From contig NZ_JAGGOL010000170.1 in the NCBI RefSeq assembly GCF_018614525.1, forward strand, positions 1-56,513: DNA of 56,513 bases, in the 5' to 3' direction. Source of the stretch: Streptomyces sp. ISL-11 (GTDB taxonomy: Bacteria > Actinomycetota > Actinomycetes > Streptomycetales > Streptomycetaceae). Shown one piece after another: positions 8,834-17,355 of this stretch. Every line of letters begins with the position of its first letter. Position 1 is the stretch's first letter. The translations under genes were made by a program, and so were the position numbers. The notes beneath the pieces were generated by a model that had not been told where the DNA came from, did not search any database, and worked only from the letters and a program-made list of their open reading frames with translations.

Positions 8834-9790
8834 ATGGGACCCACCACGCTCCCGGTGATCCAGCCGATGCTCGCCACCCCCGGCCCACTGCCCGCCGAGG
8901 GCGAGGACGCGGCCTGGGCGTTCGAGGTCAAGTGGGACGGGGTGCGCTGCGTGGTCAGCGCACCGGGCGACGGCACCGTACGGCTGGTCACCCGGGCGGG
9001 CAACGACGCGACCATGACCTATCCGGAGCTGAGGGTGTTCGGAGAGCGGTTCCGCCGCCGGGCGGCGGTCCTCGACGGCGAGGTGGTGGTCCTGGACGCG
9101 CAGGGGCGGCCCGACTTCGGCCTGCTGCAACGCCGCATGGGCGTCATGAACCCGCGCCGCGCCGCCGGCCTGGCGATGGAGTACCCCGTCCACCTCATGC
9201 TGTTCGACATCATGCATCTGGATGACGAGTCCCTGATCCACCTGCCCTACCGCGACCGCCGGTCCGTCCTCGCCGGACTCCGCCTCGGCGGTACGCACTG
9301 GTCGGTGCCCTCGTACATGGAGGGGCACGGCCGGCAGGCGTGGAACGCCACGCTCAGCAGCGGTTTCGAGGGCGTCCTGGCGAAACGGCTCACCTCCCGG
9401 TACACCCCGGGCGCCCGGTCACCCGAGTGGCGCAAGACCAAGCACGTGACGACCATCGACGTGGTCATCGGCGGCTGGGCGGAGGGCCGCGGCGCCCTGG
9501 CCGGGCTGCCCGGCGCGGTCCTGGTCGGGCTGCAGGAGTCCGGCGGGCTCCGGTACGCCGGCTCCGTCGGCTCCGGGCTCTCCGACCGCGAACGGCGCGA
9601 GCTCGCCCGCTACCTGCACGTGCTCGCCCGCGCCGACTCACCCTTCGCGGGGCCGGTCGACGCACCGGGCGCGCACTGGGTCGAACCCCGGCTCATCGCC
9701 GAGATCACCTTCTCCAACTGGACCCCGGCGGGCCACCTGAGGCACCCGACCTGGCACCGGCTGCGCCCCGATCTGACCCGCCTCGGCTGA
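8834..9790 (+). CDS. ATP-dependent DNA ligase, LigD ligase-domain type
   Basis: 318 residues, a stand-alone NHEJ ligase. Motif I FEVKWDGVR (nucleotidyl-accepting Lys) lies near residue 37, followed by motifs VLDGEVVVLD, LFDIMHLD and GFEGVLAKR, motif V EWRKTKH, then an OB-fold C-terminal half ending GHLRHPTWHRLRPDLTRLG, a typical LigD ligase ending. There is no fused polymerase or nuclease domain; the polymerase is encoded separately, convergent, 11 bp beyond the stop. It would seal ends bridged by Ku (10737). The ATG at 8834 is 57 bp after the PHP gene, so they are probably co-transcribed. Paralogues elsewhere in the genome are likely in Streptomyces and cannot be seen here. Confidence 0.93.
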   Translation: MGPTTLPVIQPMLATPGPLPAEGEDAAWAFEVKWDGVRCVVSAPGDGTVRLVTRAGNDATMTYPELRVFGERFRRRAAVLDGEVVVLDAQGRPDFGLLQRRMGVMNPRRAAGLAMEYPVHLMLFDIMHLDDESLIHLPYRDRRSVLAGLRLGGTHWSVPSYMEGHGRQAWNATLSSGFEGVLAKRLTSRYTPGARSPEWRKTKHVTTIDVVIGGWAEGRGALAGLPGAVLVGLQESGGLRYAGSVGSGLSDRERRELARYLHVLARADSPFAGPVDAPGAHWVEPRLIAEITFSNWTPAGHLRHPTWHRLRPDLTRLG

Positions 9791-9801
9791 CCGGCGAGCC
9801 C

Positions 9802-10704
9802 TCACGGCAGGGGCGCGCGGGCGTCGTCGCCGGTGAGCGGCGCCAGCAGGTCACCGTGGGCGGCGACGCGGCCGACCACCTCCTCCAGGGTGAACGCCAG
9901 GTCGTCGGGGCTCTCGCAGGCGGCGACCTCGTCCCAGGTCACCGGTGCGGCGACGCCGGGCCGCTCCCGCAGCCGGACGGTGTACGGCGCGGCCGTGGTC
10001 TTCGCGCTCGCGTTCTGCGACCAGTCGATGAAGACCTTCTCGGCGCGCTCGGCACGCGCCATGGAGACCACCACCAGCCCGGGGTGCTCGGCCCGCATCC
10101 GCCCGGCCAGCTCCTTGGCGTAGGCGGAGGTGGCCCGGCCCGACGCGGGGCGTACGGCCGCGTAGAGGTGGAGGCCCTTGGAGCCGGAGACGACCGCGTG
10201 GGCGGTCAGGCCGTCGTCGGCGAGGAGCTGGCGCAGCCGCTGGGCGATACGGCAGCACAGCACGAGGTCGGCGCCCGGCCCCGGGTCGAGGTCGAGGACG
10301 AGGCGGTCGTGGGCGCCGGGGCCGGCGGCGGCCGTCCACTGGGGGACGTGCACCTCGTAGGCCCCGAGATTCGCCATCGCGATCAGGGCCGCGGTCGAGT
10401 CGATCACGACCTGCTCGGTAGCACCGTCGCGGTGCTCCACCGTGACCACGGGCACCCAGCCGGGTGCTCCGCCCGGCAGGTTCTTGGCGATCCAGCTCTG
10501 GCCCTCCAGGCCCTCGGGGGCACGGACGAAGGACGCGGGACGGCCGGCGGTGTGCGGCACCATGACCGCGGCGACCTGGGCGTAGTAGTGCAACACCTGG
10601 GCCTTGGTGTGACCGGAGGCGGGGAAGAGGACCCGGTCGAGGTGGGAGAGCGCCAGCCGGTGGCCCTCGATCTCCACCGCCTGCCGGTCCGAGGATGCGG
10701 GCAT
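9802..10704 (-). CDS. NHEJ polymerase (LigD polymerase/primase domain)
   Basis: 300 residues, a primase-polymerase of the LigD PolDom family that fills gaps and adds (ribo)nucleotides at broken ends. Catalytic features seen: RLVLDLDPGPG (metal-binding Asp pair) near residue 135, SGSKGLHLYAAV (nucleotide binding) near 170, and EKVFIDWSQN (third Asp) near 220. The N-terminus LSHLDRVLFPASGHTKAQVLHYY matches PolDom starts. It is divergent from Ku with only 32 bp between start codons, so one compact promoter region probably serves both. It is tail-to-tail with the ligase gene. It is separate from ligase and nuclease functions, unlike three-domain LigD of mycobacteria. Confidence 0.93.
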   Translation of the reverse strand: MPASSDRQAVEIEGHRLALSHLDRVLFPASGHTKAQVLHYYAQVAAVMVPHTAGRPASFVRAPEGLEGQSWIAKNLPGGAPGWVPVVTVEHRDGATEQVVIDSTAALIAMANLGAYEVHVPQWTAAAGPGAHDRLVLDLDPGPGADLVLCCRIAQRLRQLLADDGLTAHAVVSGSKGLHLYAAVRPASGRATSAYAKELAGRMRAEHPGLVVVSMARAERAEKVFIDWSQNASAKTTAAPYTVRLRERPGVAAPVTWDEVAACESPDDLAFTLEEVVGRVAAHGDLLAPLTGDDARAPLP

Positions 10705-10736
10705 AAGGTAGGAATTCCCCGTGGAGGGATAAAACT

Positions 10737-11711
10737 ATGCGAACCATGTGGAAGGGTGCGATTGGGTTCGGTCTGGTGTCCGTACCCGTACGGCTGTACT
10801 CCGCCGTCCAGGAGCACGGCGTCAAGCTGCACCAGGTCCACGACAAGGACGGCGGCCGGATCCACCTCAAGCGCGTCTGCGACGCCTGCGGCGAGCCGGT
10901 CGACTACGAGCACATCGCCAAGGGCTTCGAGGACGACGAAGGGCACACCGCCGTCGTCACCCAGGACGAGCTCGCGGGACTGCCGCTGCCGAGCAAGAAG
11001 CTCATCGACGTGCTGGCGTTCGTCGACTCCGACCGCATCGACCCCCTCCAGCTCGCGAGCTCCTACTACCTGGCGCCCGAGAGCGCGGCGGCCAACAAGC
11101 CGTACGTACTGCTGCGGGAGACCCTCAAGCAGACCGAACGGGTGGCCGTCACCAAGATCGCCCTGCGGACGCGGGAGTCGCTGGCGGTGCTGCGGGTCCA
11201 CGAAGACCTGCTGACCCTGCACACCATGTACTGGCCCGACGAGATCCGCGGCAGGCAGGGCCTCGCCCCGCCCTCCTCCGTGACGGTCCGGCCGCAGGAG
11301 CTGAAGATGGCCACGAGCCTGATGGACACGCTTTCGGAGGACTTCGACCTCGACGAGCTGGAGGACGAGTACGAGGTCGCCCTGACCGAGCTCATCAACG
11401 CCCATCTGTCCGACCGGCCCGTCCCCAAGAGGGAGACGGCGCCGGCGCCGGACAATGTCATCGACCTGATGGCCGCCCTCCAGGCGTCCATCGACACGGC
11501 CGGACGGAAGTCCGGGGACAAGGCCGCGAAGGAGCCGGCGGCCGGGAAGCCGGCCCGGCGCACGGCGAAGAAGGCCGCCGAGCCGAAGAAGCGCACCGCG
11601 GCCAAGAAGACGGCGACCGCCTCCACCGCCAAGAAGACGACGGCCAAGAGCGGCGCGGCCGGGAGCACGAAGAAGACCGCCGCCAAGAAGACGGGCCGCC
11701 GCGTGTCCTGA
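10737..11711 (+). CDS. ku: Ku DNA-end-binding protein
   Basis: 324 residues, bacterial homodimeric Ku that threads onto double-strand ends and recruits ligase and polymerase. The start MRTMWKGAIGFGLVSVPVRLYSA and the blocks RCD-like CDACGEPVDYEHIAKGFE, SSYYLAPE and VLREDLLTLHTMYWPDEI are typical. After the core (~residue 245) comes a long Lys/Ala/Thr-rich basic tail (KKAAEPKKRTAAKKTA and onward) of the kind that binds DNA nonspecifically in Streptomyces and mycobacterial Ku. An RBS-like GGAGGG lies ~10 bp before the ATG. The sequence matches the family along its whole length. Confidence 0.96.
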   Translation: MRTMWKGAIGFGLVSVPVRLYSAVQEHGVKLHQVHDKDGGRIHLKRVCDACGEPVDYEHIAKGFEDDEGHTAVVTQDELAGLPLPSKKLIDVLAFVDSDRIDPLQLASSYYLAPESAAANKPYVLLRETLKQTERVAVTKIALRTRESLAVLRVHEDLLTLHTMYWPDEIRGRQGLAPPSSVTVRPQELKMATSLMDTLSEDFDLDELEDEYEVALTELINAHLSDRPVPKRETAPAPDNVIDLMAALQASIDTAGRKSGDKAAKEPAAGKPARRTAKKAAEPKKRTAAKKTATASTAKKTTAKSGAAGSTKKTAAKKTGRRVS

Positions 11712-11732
11712 CGCCGCGTCGCCGCACCGCGC

Positions 11733-14525
11733 TCACGCCGCCGGCCCGGCCTCCTCGCGCACGGCTTCCCCGTGCACTGCTTCCCCGTGCACGGGCTCCC
11801 CGTGCGCTGCTTCCTCACGCACGGCTTCCTGGCACACGGCTTCCTGGCGCACGACGCCGATCTCGGCGCGGGCCGTCCTGACCAGACCGCTCGCCCCGCA
11901 GTTCTCGGCCAGCTCCAGGCCCTCGCGAAGACGGTCCGCCGCCTCGGCCGCGCGGCCGGCCCGCTTCAGGGCCACACCGTGGTCGACGAGGGCCGCCGCG
12001 AATTCGTACGCGCACGGGGACCTGCGCAGGTGCCCCACGGCCTGATCGAGCTTGCGCAGGGCGTCCTCGGGCCCGGCGACGACGGCCGCCAGGCGCAGTG
12101 CCTCACCGACGGCGGTGTCGGTGCCGAACCGGCCGGCGTGCCGCACGGCCCGGTCGGCCAGGGTCCGGGCCCGCTCGGGGTCCTCGGGCGCGACCGCGAT
12201 GGCGAGGTCGAGGGCCCACGGAGCCCAGAGGGTGTTGTGCCGGCCGCGCTCCTCCAGTCTGCGCCCGGCCGCCTCCAGTTCGGCGATGGCCTCCTTCGTC
12301 CGTCCCTGGGCGAGCATCAGCCGCCCGGCCAGGCACGCGGCGTCCGGCAGGACGACCGCCGGTGAATAGGGCGCCCGGAAGCCGTTCTCGTCCGCGACGG
12401 CCTGCGCCTCCTCCACATGGCCGCGGGCGAGCAGGGTGTCGATCAGCAGACAGGTGCCGTCCCAGTGGATGGGCAGCCCGGGACCGAGGCGCGCGGCGAG
12501 CCGCAGTCCTTCGCGCAGCACCGTCTCGGCGACCTCCAGATCGCCGAGACGGCGGTGGACCAGACCGAGGAACGCGTGCGCGAAGGCGAGGTGCGCACCG
12601 CTCCAGCCGGAGATCTCGAAGGCGCGCACGGCCTCGGTGAACATCTCTTTCGCGGCGTCGAGCCGGTCGGTGTAGGCGTAGCTGATGCCGATGATGCTGG
12701 GGAGTTCGAAGCCCCACTCGGTGTTGGTCCAGCCCATGCCGGTGGCCAGCCGACCCTCGACCAGGGAGTGTTCGACGCGCCCCACGACGTCCAGGGCGTT
12801 CTCGCCGCGGAGCATGCCGTCGAAGGCGCGGAGCGCGAGCAGGGCCCGCTCGGCGTTGTCCCGGCCGCGCAGGTGGTCGGCGAGCTCGGCGATGCGGCGG
12901 GACCGGGCGGGCGCGTCCTCCTCCTCGATCTGGATGCCCTTCCACAGATAGTGGGCGGCCTGCAGCCGCATCCGGCCGGGGCCCGGCGGAGTCCGCGCGG
13001 CCTGTACGGCCACCACCTCGGCGGCCTCCTCCAGCCGGTTGCTGTGGGCGTACGCCTGGGAGAGCCGGTACGTGGCGTCGACGCGCAGCTCTTCGGGGAA
13101 GTGCGGCAGGGCGAGGGCGGTCTTCAGGTGGTTGACAGTGGCCGGCAGCGAGGTGAGCAGCGCCGAGCAGCCCAGTTCGTACAGAACCGCCGCCCGTTCC
13201 TCCTCGGGCGGCGGTTCGCGCAGGGCACGCTCCAGGCAGCGGCGGGCCGCGTCGGGCGCGCCGACCGCGAGATGCTCCCGAGCCGCCGACCGCAACTGCT
13301 CGACCAGCTCGGCGTCGTGATCGGGGTGGACCTCCAGCAGGTGGCGGGAGGCGGCGGCCGCGCCCTGGCCGGCCTCGGTGACCGCCCAGGCGGCCTGGCC
13401 GTGCATCGCGGTGCGGGTGGCCGCCGGGATCGCGCTGTAGACGGCGGTGGCGATGAGCGGGTGCACGAATTCGAGCGGTCCGGCGCCGGTGAGGATACGG
13501 GCCTTGCGCAGCTTGTCCGCGCACTCGGCGCCCTGCGCCGGACCCATGCCCGCGAGGCTGGCGGCGAGCTCCGGGGAGATCTCCGTGCCGAGGACGGCGG
13601 CGGCCCAGGCGAAGCGGGTGGCCGCGGTGCCCAGCCGCTCCAGGCGGGCCACCAGTCCGCTGCCGCGGGCGGAGGCGCCCAGGTCGCGCAGGAGGGCGGC
13701 GGATTCCTCGGTCGGCTTCAGATCGCGGTCCCGCGCCTTGGCGATCAGCTCGACGGCCTCGTAGGGATTGCCGCCGGTGACCGCCCAGACCTCGCGGCAG
13801 AACGGCGGGTCCGCCTTGCTGCCGAACGCCGCGTGGACCAGTGCGGCCACGGCGTCGGGTGTCAGGGCGCGCAGCTCCACGGGCCGGGAGCTGCGGCCGT
13901 CCTTGACGAGGTCCTGGAAGGCGGGGGTGTGGTCGGGCAGTTCGCGGGGGCGGTAGGCGAGGACGACGAGCATGGGCATCTCGCGCAGCCGCACGGTGAA
14001 CGCGGTCAGCCAGGCGAGGGACTCGGCGTCGGCCCAGTGCGCGTCGTCGATGACGAGCATGACCGGCTCGCTCTTCAGGGCGAGTTGGGTGACCAGCCAG
14101 TCGATGCCGTCGCGCACGCCCTGCGGGTCCTGCGGGCCGCTCGGCGGGGCGATGCCGAGCGCGGGCCCCGCGATGTCGTACCAGCTGCTGAGCAGCTGCT
14201 GCCGGGCCGACTCGGTCAGCGGCGCGAGGGCCGGCTGGAGGAGCTGGCGCACGACGTGGAAGGGCACGGAGCGCGCGGACTCGCTGCCGCGGGCGAAGAG
14301 CACGGTGCACTGGCCGATCTCGGCCGCGATGCGCCGCAGCTCGGTCAGCAACGCCGTTTTGCCGTGGCCCGCTTCGCCGCTGTACAGCAGCAGACCCCCG
14401 AGCCGGTCCCTCCCTTCGGTGGCGTGGCCGCACAGGCGGCGCACCGCCTGTTCCGCTGTCGCGAGCTCGAGCTCCCGCTCGAACAGGGCGGCGGCTGCGT
14501 TCCGTTCACGCTGTTGCCCTGACAT
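11733..14525 (-). CDS. LuxR/MalT-like AAA ATPase with TPRs, lacking the C-terminal HTH
   Basis: 930 residues. Walker A YSGEAGHGKTALLTEL lies near residue 48 and Walker B PVMLVIDDAHWADAESLAWL near 155. A winged/TPR-like helical region fills the rest, with repeated tetratricopeptide-like pairs from ~400 (for example ARRCLERAL, LAFAHAFLGLVHRRLGDLEVAE). In the large ATP-binding LuxR family of Streptomyces the segment GASGLVRTARAE is normally followed by a LuxR HTH; here the protein instead ends in seven pentapeptide repeats and a stop. It may therefore act as a signalling ATPase by protein contact rather than as a DNA-binding activator, or be a decayed regulator. The ATG at 14525 begins the family-like N-terminus. 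It is convergent with ku, 21 bp apart. Confidence 0.85.
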   Translation of the reverse strand: MSGQQRERNAAAALFERELELATAEQAVRRLCGHATEGRDRLGGLLLYSGEAGHGKTALLTELRRIAAEIGQCTVLFARGSESARSVPFHVVRQLLQPALAPLTESARQQLLSSWYDIAGPALGIAPPSGPQDPQGVRDGIDWLVTQLALKSEPVMLVIDDAHWADAESLAWLTAFTVRLREMPMLVVLAYRPRELPDHTPAFQDLVKDGRSSRPVELRALTPDAVAALVHAAFGSKADPPFCREVWAVTGGNPYEAVELIAKARDRDLKPTEESAALLRDLGASARGSGLVARLERLGTAATRFAWAAAVLGTEISPELAASLAGMGPAQGAECADKLRKARILTGAGPLEFVHPLIATAVYSAIPAATRTAMHGQAAWAVTEAGQGAAAASRHLLEVHPDHDAELVEQLRSAAREHLAVGAPDAARRCLERALREPPPEEERAAVLYELGCSALLTSLPATVNHLKTALALPHFPEELRVDATYRLSQAYAHSNRLEEAAEVVAVQAARTPPGPGRMRLQAAHYLWKGIQIEEEDAPARSRRIAELADHLRGRDNAERALLALRAFDGMLRGENALDVVGRVEHSLVEGRLATGMGWTNTEWGFELPSIIGISYAYTDRLDAAKEMFTEAVRAFEISGWSGAHLAFAHAFLGLVHRRLGDLEVAETVLREGLRLAARLGPGLPIHWDGTCLLIDTLLARGHVEEAQAVADENGFRAPYSPAVVLPDAACLAGRLMLAQGRTKEAIAELEAAGRRLEERGRHNTLWAPWALDLAIAVAPEDPERARTLADRAVRHAGRFGTDTAVGEALRLAAVVAGPEDALRKLDQAVGHLRRSPCAYEFAAALVDHGVALKRAGRAAEAADRLREGLELAENCGASGLVRTARAEIGVVRQEAVCQEAVREEAAHGEPVHGEAVHGEAVREEAGPAA
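11748..11852 (-). repeat. seven 15-bp tandem repeats coding a VxxEA pentapeptide tail
   Basis: Read on the minus strand, seven consecutive 15-bp units encode VRQEA, VCQEA, VREEA, AHGEP, VHGEA, VHGEA and VREEA just before the final GPAA and stop. Units differ by a few substitutions, so slippage expansion followed by drift is likely. The repeats occupy the place where the LuxR DNA-binding domain would be expected. Confidence 0.85.
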
Positions 14526-15036
14526 GGCGATGTCTCCCAGGAGGTGTGGTGAGGCGAGCCTAGTCCCGTCGGCGGGTCAAGGGGCAGGGTTCACAGGACG
14601 CACCACCCGGGAGCGTGACCTTGCGGCCCGATCGCGGCCGTGAGGTGGGACGGTACGTCCGGCACGCGCGCGGCCGGGCCCTCCGCGCCGGGCGCGCCCG
14701 GAGTGGGCGAGAGCCGGTTCGCATACGGACCCGGACCCCGTAAATCCGAACACCTATCCAGGAAATCCGGAAACACATTCGGTATTAGTGACACGGGGTC
14801 ATTATGGGGCCTTTCCAATTCCCCCGTCAGGCCAATCTGCGAATATGACAACTTCGCGCCGGAGCACCCCGGCGACCGGCTACGCTCCATGTCGCGCAGC
14901 GGGTTGCGGCCCCTTCACGTCCGTGGCGACCACGGCACGCTGCGGACAAGTGCCGCGCTGTCGCCGTTCTCCCCGCATTCACGAGGAACGCTGCGCTCCG
15001 GCACCCACGCCCTTTTCGGAGAGTCCGAGGATCTCG
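14526..15036. other. promoter region between divergent ATPase gene and conservon
   Basis: 511 bp between the ATPase start and the cvnA start. Locally less GC-rich around 14740-14860, where promoter elements for the conservon would be expected. No convincing small gene, terminator or RNA was recognised. An in-frame upstream extension of cvnA exists from 14788 but has no RBS and no family similarity. Confidence 0.5.
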
Positions 15037-16581
15037 ATGGTTGGTACTGGCTCGTCAGCTCCGCGGCGGCCCGTTTCCGCTCTGATATGGCTGATCTCGC
15101 CCCTCGTCCTGGCGGTGTGCACGGTGGCGGCGGTGTTCGCCGTCACCCCCGATGCCCGTGCGCCGGTGGCCTGGTGCGGGTCCTCGGCCACGGTCGCGGT
15201 GGCACTGGCCGCCTCCGAGGCGGCGCGACGCGGCCGCGTGATCGCCACCCTGCGCCGGCGCTGCAACGAGGTGGAGGCCGGGCTGCGGTACCAGCTCGAC
15301 CAACACGAGGCGGAGACCCGGCGGTTGGCGCGCGAGCTGCTGCCCAAGGCGATCCACCTGCTCCAGCGCGGCTCGCCGACCGAGGTGGTGCTGCGCCACA
15401 CCCTGCCGGCCCACGACCTGGAGCCGGGCTACGCGACCGCGCACCGCTCCGTCCTGAAGTCCGTCATCGAGGCGGTCCAGGCGGAGGAGGGCCTGCGTGA
15501 CTCCGCGCAGCGCGCCTTCGTCAACATCGCCCGCCGCGTGCAGGCCATCGTTCACCAACAGGCGTACGACATCCGGGAGATGGAGCACAAGCACGGTAAC
15601 GACCCCGACGTCTTCGGTGACCTCCTCCACCTCGACCACGGAAACGCCCTGACCGGCAGGCTCGCCGACAGCATCGCCGTTCTGGGCGGCTCCCGTCCCG
15701 GCCGCCAGTGGAAGAACGAGATCCCGCTCTACAACGTCCTGCGCGGCGCCATGTCGCGGATCCTGGAGTACCGGCGCGTCGACCTGCACTCGGTGGCCGA
15801 CGTCGCCGTCGTCGGGCCCGCCGTCGAGCCGGTGATCCACGCCCTCGCCGAGCTGCTGGACAACGCCACCCGCTACTCCCCGCCGCAGACCCGGGTGCAC
15901 CTGACCGCCGTGGACATCCAGTCCGGCATCGCGGTCGAGATCGAGGACGCCGGAGTCGGCCTCACCGACGAGGCCCGCCGCCGCACCGACCGGGTGCTGT
16001 CCCGGGAGGGCGCGCTCGACCTGGACGACCTCGGCGAGGCGCCCCGGCTGGGTCTGGCGGTCGTGAGCCGGCTGGCGCAGTCGTACAACTTCCTGGTCTC
16101 GCTGCGGCCCTCCGCCTACGGAGGCGTACGGGCGGTCCTCGTCATTCCCATGGATCTGATCACCGCGAGCAAGCACCCCGGAGGCGATATCGCGCGCGCC
16201 CCCAAGCTCCCCCCCTTCAAGTCCAAGCGGCGCCCGGGCCAGAAGATCCCCGCCCCCGGCCCCGAGGCCCCGCCGCCCATGATGGAGCACCCCATCCCGC
16301 CGCCGCTCGGGGACAGCGGCCTCCCTCAGCGCCGACGGCGCCGTGGCCCCGCGCCGCTGCCCTTCGGCCGGGCCGCCGCCGCCCAGCGGGAGCGGGAGCG
16401 GGCCCAGGCCAAGCCGGCCGTGCCGGTGCAGCCCGGGCCCGAGCGGGACTCCGTCGCCCAGGAGCCGCCCAAGCAGCCGGGAATGTGGCTGGCGGCCTTC
16501 ACCAGCGGAATCAACGGGGAGCTCCCGGAGCCGGGTCCCGGCCGGCCGAACAGTGATACCTCGTCAGACAAGGAAGAGTAG
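15037..16581 (+). CDS. cvnA: conservon sensor-kinase-like ATPase CvnA
   Basis: 514 residues. Two hydrophobic segments near the N-terminus (ALIWLISPLVLAVCTVAAVFAV and VAWCGSSATVAVALAA) anchor it in the membrane. A long helical linker follows, then a histidine-kinase-type ATPase domain: N-box VIHALAELLDNATRYSP, G1 VEIEDAGVGLT, G2 LGLAVVSRLAQ. There is no clear phosphoacceptor His box, as usual for CvnA. The C-terminal ~130 residues are Pro/Arg-rich and probably disordered. I chose the ATG at 15037 because GAGG lies 6 bp upstream and the transmembrane segment follows. It forms the first gene of an operon with cvnB, C, D and a P450, a module thought to act like a eukaryotic G-protein-coupled complex. 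Confidence 0.9.
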   Translation: MVGTGSSAPRRPVSALIWLISPLVLAVCTVAAVFAVTPDARAPVAWCGSSATVAVALAASEAARRGRVIATLRRRCNEVEAGLRYQLDQHEAETRRLARELLPKAIHLLQRGSPTEVVLRHTLPAHDLEPGYATAHRSVLKSVIEAVQAEEGLRDSAQRAFVNIARRVQAIVHQQAYDIREMEHKHGNDPDVFGDLLHLDHGNALTGRLADSIAVLGGSRPGRQWKNEIPLYNVLRGAMSRILEYRRVDLHSVADVAVVGPAVEPVIHALAELLDNATRYSPPQTRVHLTAVDIQSGIAVEIEDAGVGLTDEARRRTDRVLSREGALDLDDLGEAPRLGLAVVSRLAQSYNFLVSLRPSAYGGVRAVLVIPMDLITASKHPGGDIARAPKLPPFKSKRRPGQKIPAPGPEAPPPMMEHPIPPPLGDSGLPQRRRRRGPAPLPFGRAAAAQRERERAQAKPAVPVQPGPERDSVAQEPPKQPGMWLAAFTSGINGELPEPGPGRPNSDTSSDKEE

Positions 16582-16585
16582 CCAA

Positions 16586-16993
16586 GTGACGCAGCCGCGG
16601 TTCAACATGGACTGGATGCTCAAGGACCTGGCAACCAGCGTTCCGCAGACCCGCCACGTGATCGTGCTGTCCTCGGACGGCCTGCGCATGGCTCAGCACG
16701 GCACCGACCCGGACGCGGCCGACCGCCTCGCCGCCGCCTGTGCCGGACTGCAGAGCCTCTCCACCGCCATCGCCTCCGAATTCCCGCGCGGCGACGGGGA
16801 GATGCGCCTGGTGGTGATCGAGGTCGACGGCGGATTCTTCTACCTGATGGCCGCCGGCGCCGGAGCGTTCCTGGCGGTCCTGGCCGACGACGACGTGGAC
16901 GCGGGGCTGATGGGCCTGCGGATGCGGGACCTGGTGGCCCGCATCGGCTCGCACCTGACCAGCCCGCCGCGGGTCGGCGGGGCGGTGACATGA
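16586..16993 (+). CDS. cvnB: roadblock/LC7-domain protein CvnB
   Basis: 135 residues. Roadblock/LC7 fold: MDWMLKDLATSVPQTRHVIVLSSDGLRMA, then a strand-rich middle VVIEVDGGFFYLMAAGAGAFLAVLAD. In actinobacterial conservons this protein is the MglB-like partner of the CvnD GTPase. I chose the GTG at 16586, 4 bp after the cvnA stop with a GGAAGAG ribosome site upstream; the family N-terminus (TQPRFNMDWML) begins there. Its stop overlaps the cvnC start as ATGA, indicating translational coupling. Confidence 0.94.
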   Translation: MTQPRFNMDWMLKDLATSVPQTRHVIVLSSDGLRMAQHGTDPDAADRLAAACAGLQSLSTAIASEFPRGDGEMRLVVIEVDGGFFYLMAAGAGAFLAVLADDDVDAGLMGLRMRDLVARIGSHLTSPPRVGGAVT

Positions 16994-17355
16994 ACCGAGC
17001 CGGACCCGACCCCGCGACGGCGCCAGGCAGTCCGGACCGGCTGTACATCCTCACGGGCGGCCAGACCCGCGCGGAGAAGAAGACCGAGCTCGATCTCGTC
17101 ACCCTGATCGTCTCCCGGACGGAGACCGACCCCGGTCTGCAGCCCGAGCACGCCGCCATCGCCAGGATGTGCCATTACCCACTGTCCGTCGCCGAGATAT
17201 CGGCCTATCTGGAACTGCCCGTCAGCACGCTCACCCTGCTGCTGACGGAGCTGTTGTCCAGTAGCCAGGTGGAGGCCCGTCCGCCGGTCCCGGCGGCGGC
17301 GCTGCCCGACGTCCAACTTCTGGAGGCGGTGATGAATGGACTTCAAAGGCTCTGA
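16990..17355 (+). CDS. cvnC: DUF742 protein CvnC
   Basis: 121 residues, DUF742 family. Block DRLYILTGGQTRAEKKTELDLVTLIVSR followed by EHAAIARMCHYPLSVAEISAYLELPVSTLTLLLTELLSSSQVEAR, a winged-helix-like segment common to all CvnC proteins. It starts on the ATGA overlap with cvnB and its last 20 bp overlap the start of cvnD, so translation of the three is coupled. The biochemical role in the complex is not known. Confidence 0.94.
   Translation: MNRAGPDPATAPGSPDRLYILTGGQTRAEKKTELDLVTLIVSRTETDPGLQPEHAAIARMCHYPLSVAEISAYLELPVSTLTLLLTELLSSSQVEARPPVPAAALPDVQLLEAVMNGLQRL

Noticed and set aside
12103..14433. Long open frame antisense to or overlapping the large ATPase
   Set aside because: High GC keeps alternative frames open; translations are Arg/Pro/Ala-rich with no domain.
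14788..15036. N-terminal extension of CvnA to the ATG at 14788
   Set aside because: The added 83 residues are unlike CvnA proteins and lack an RBS, whereas 15037 has GAGG at good spacing before the membrane segment.
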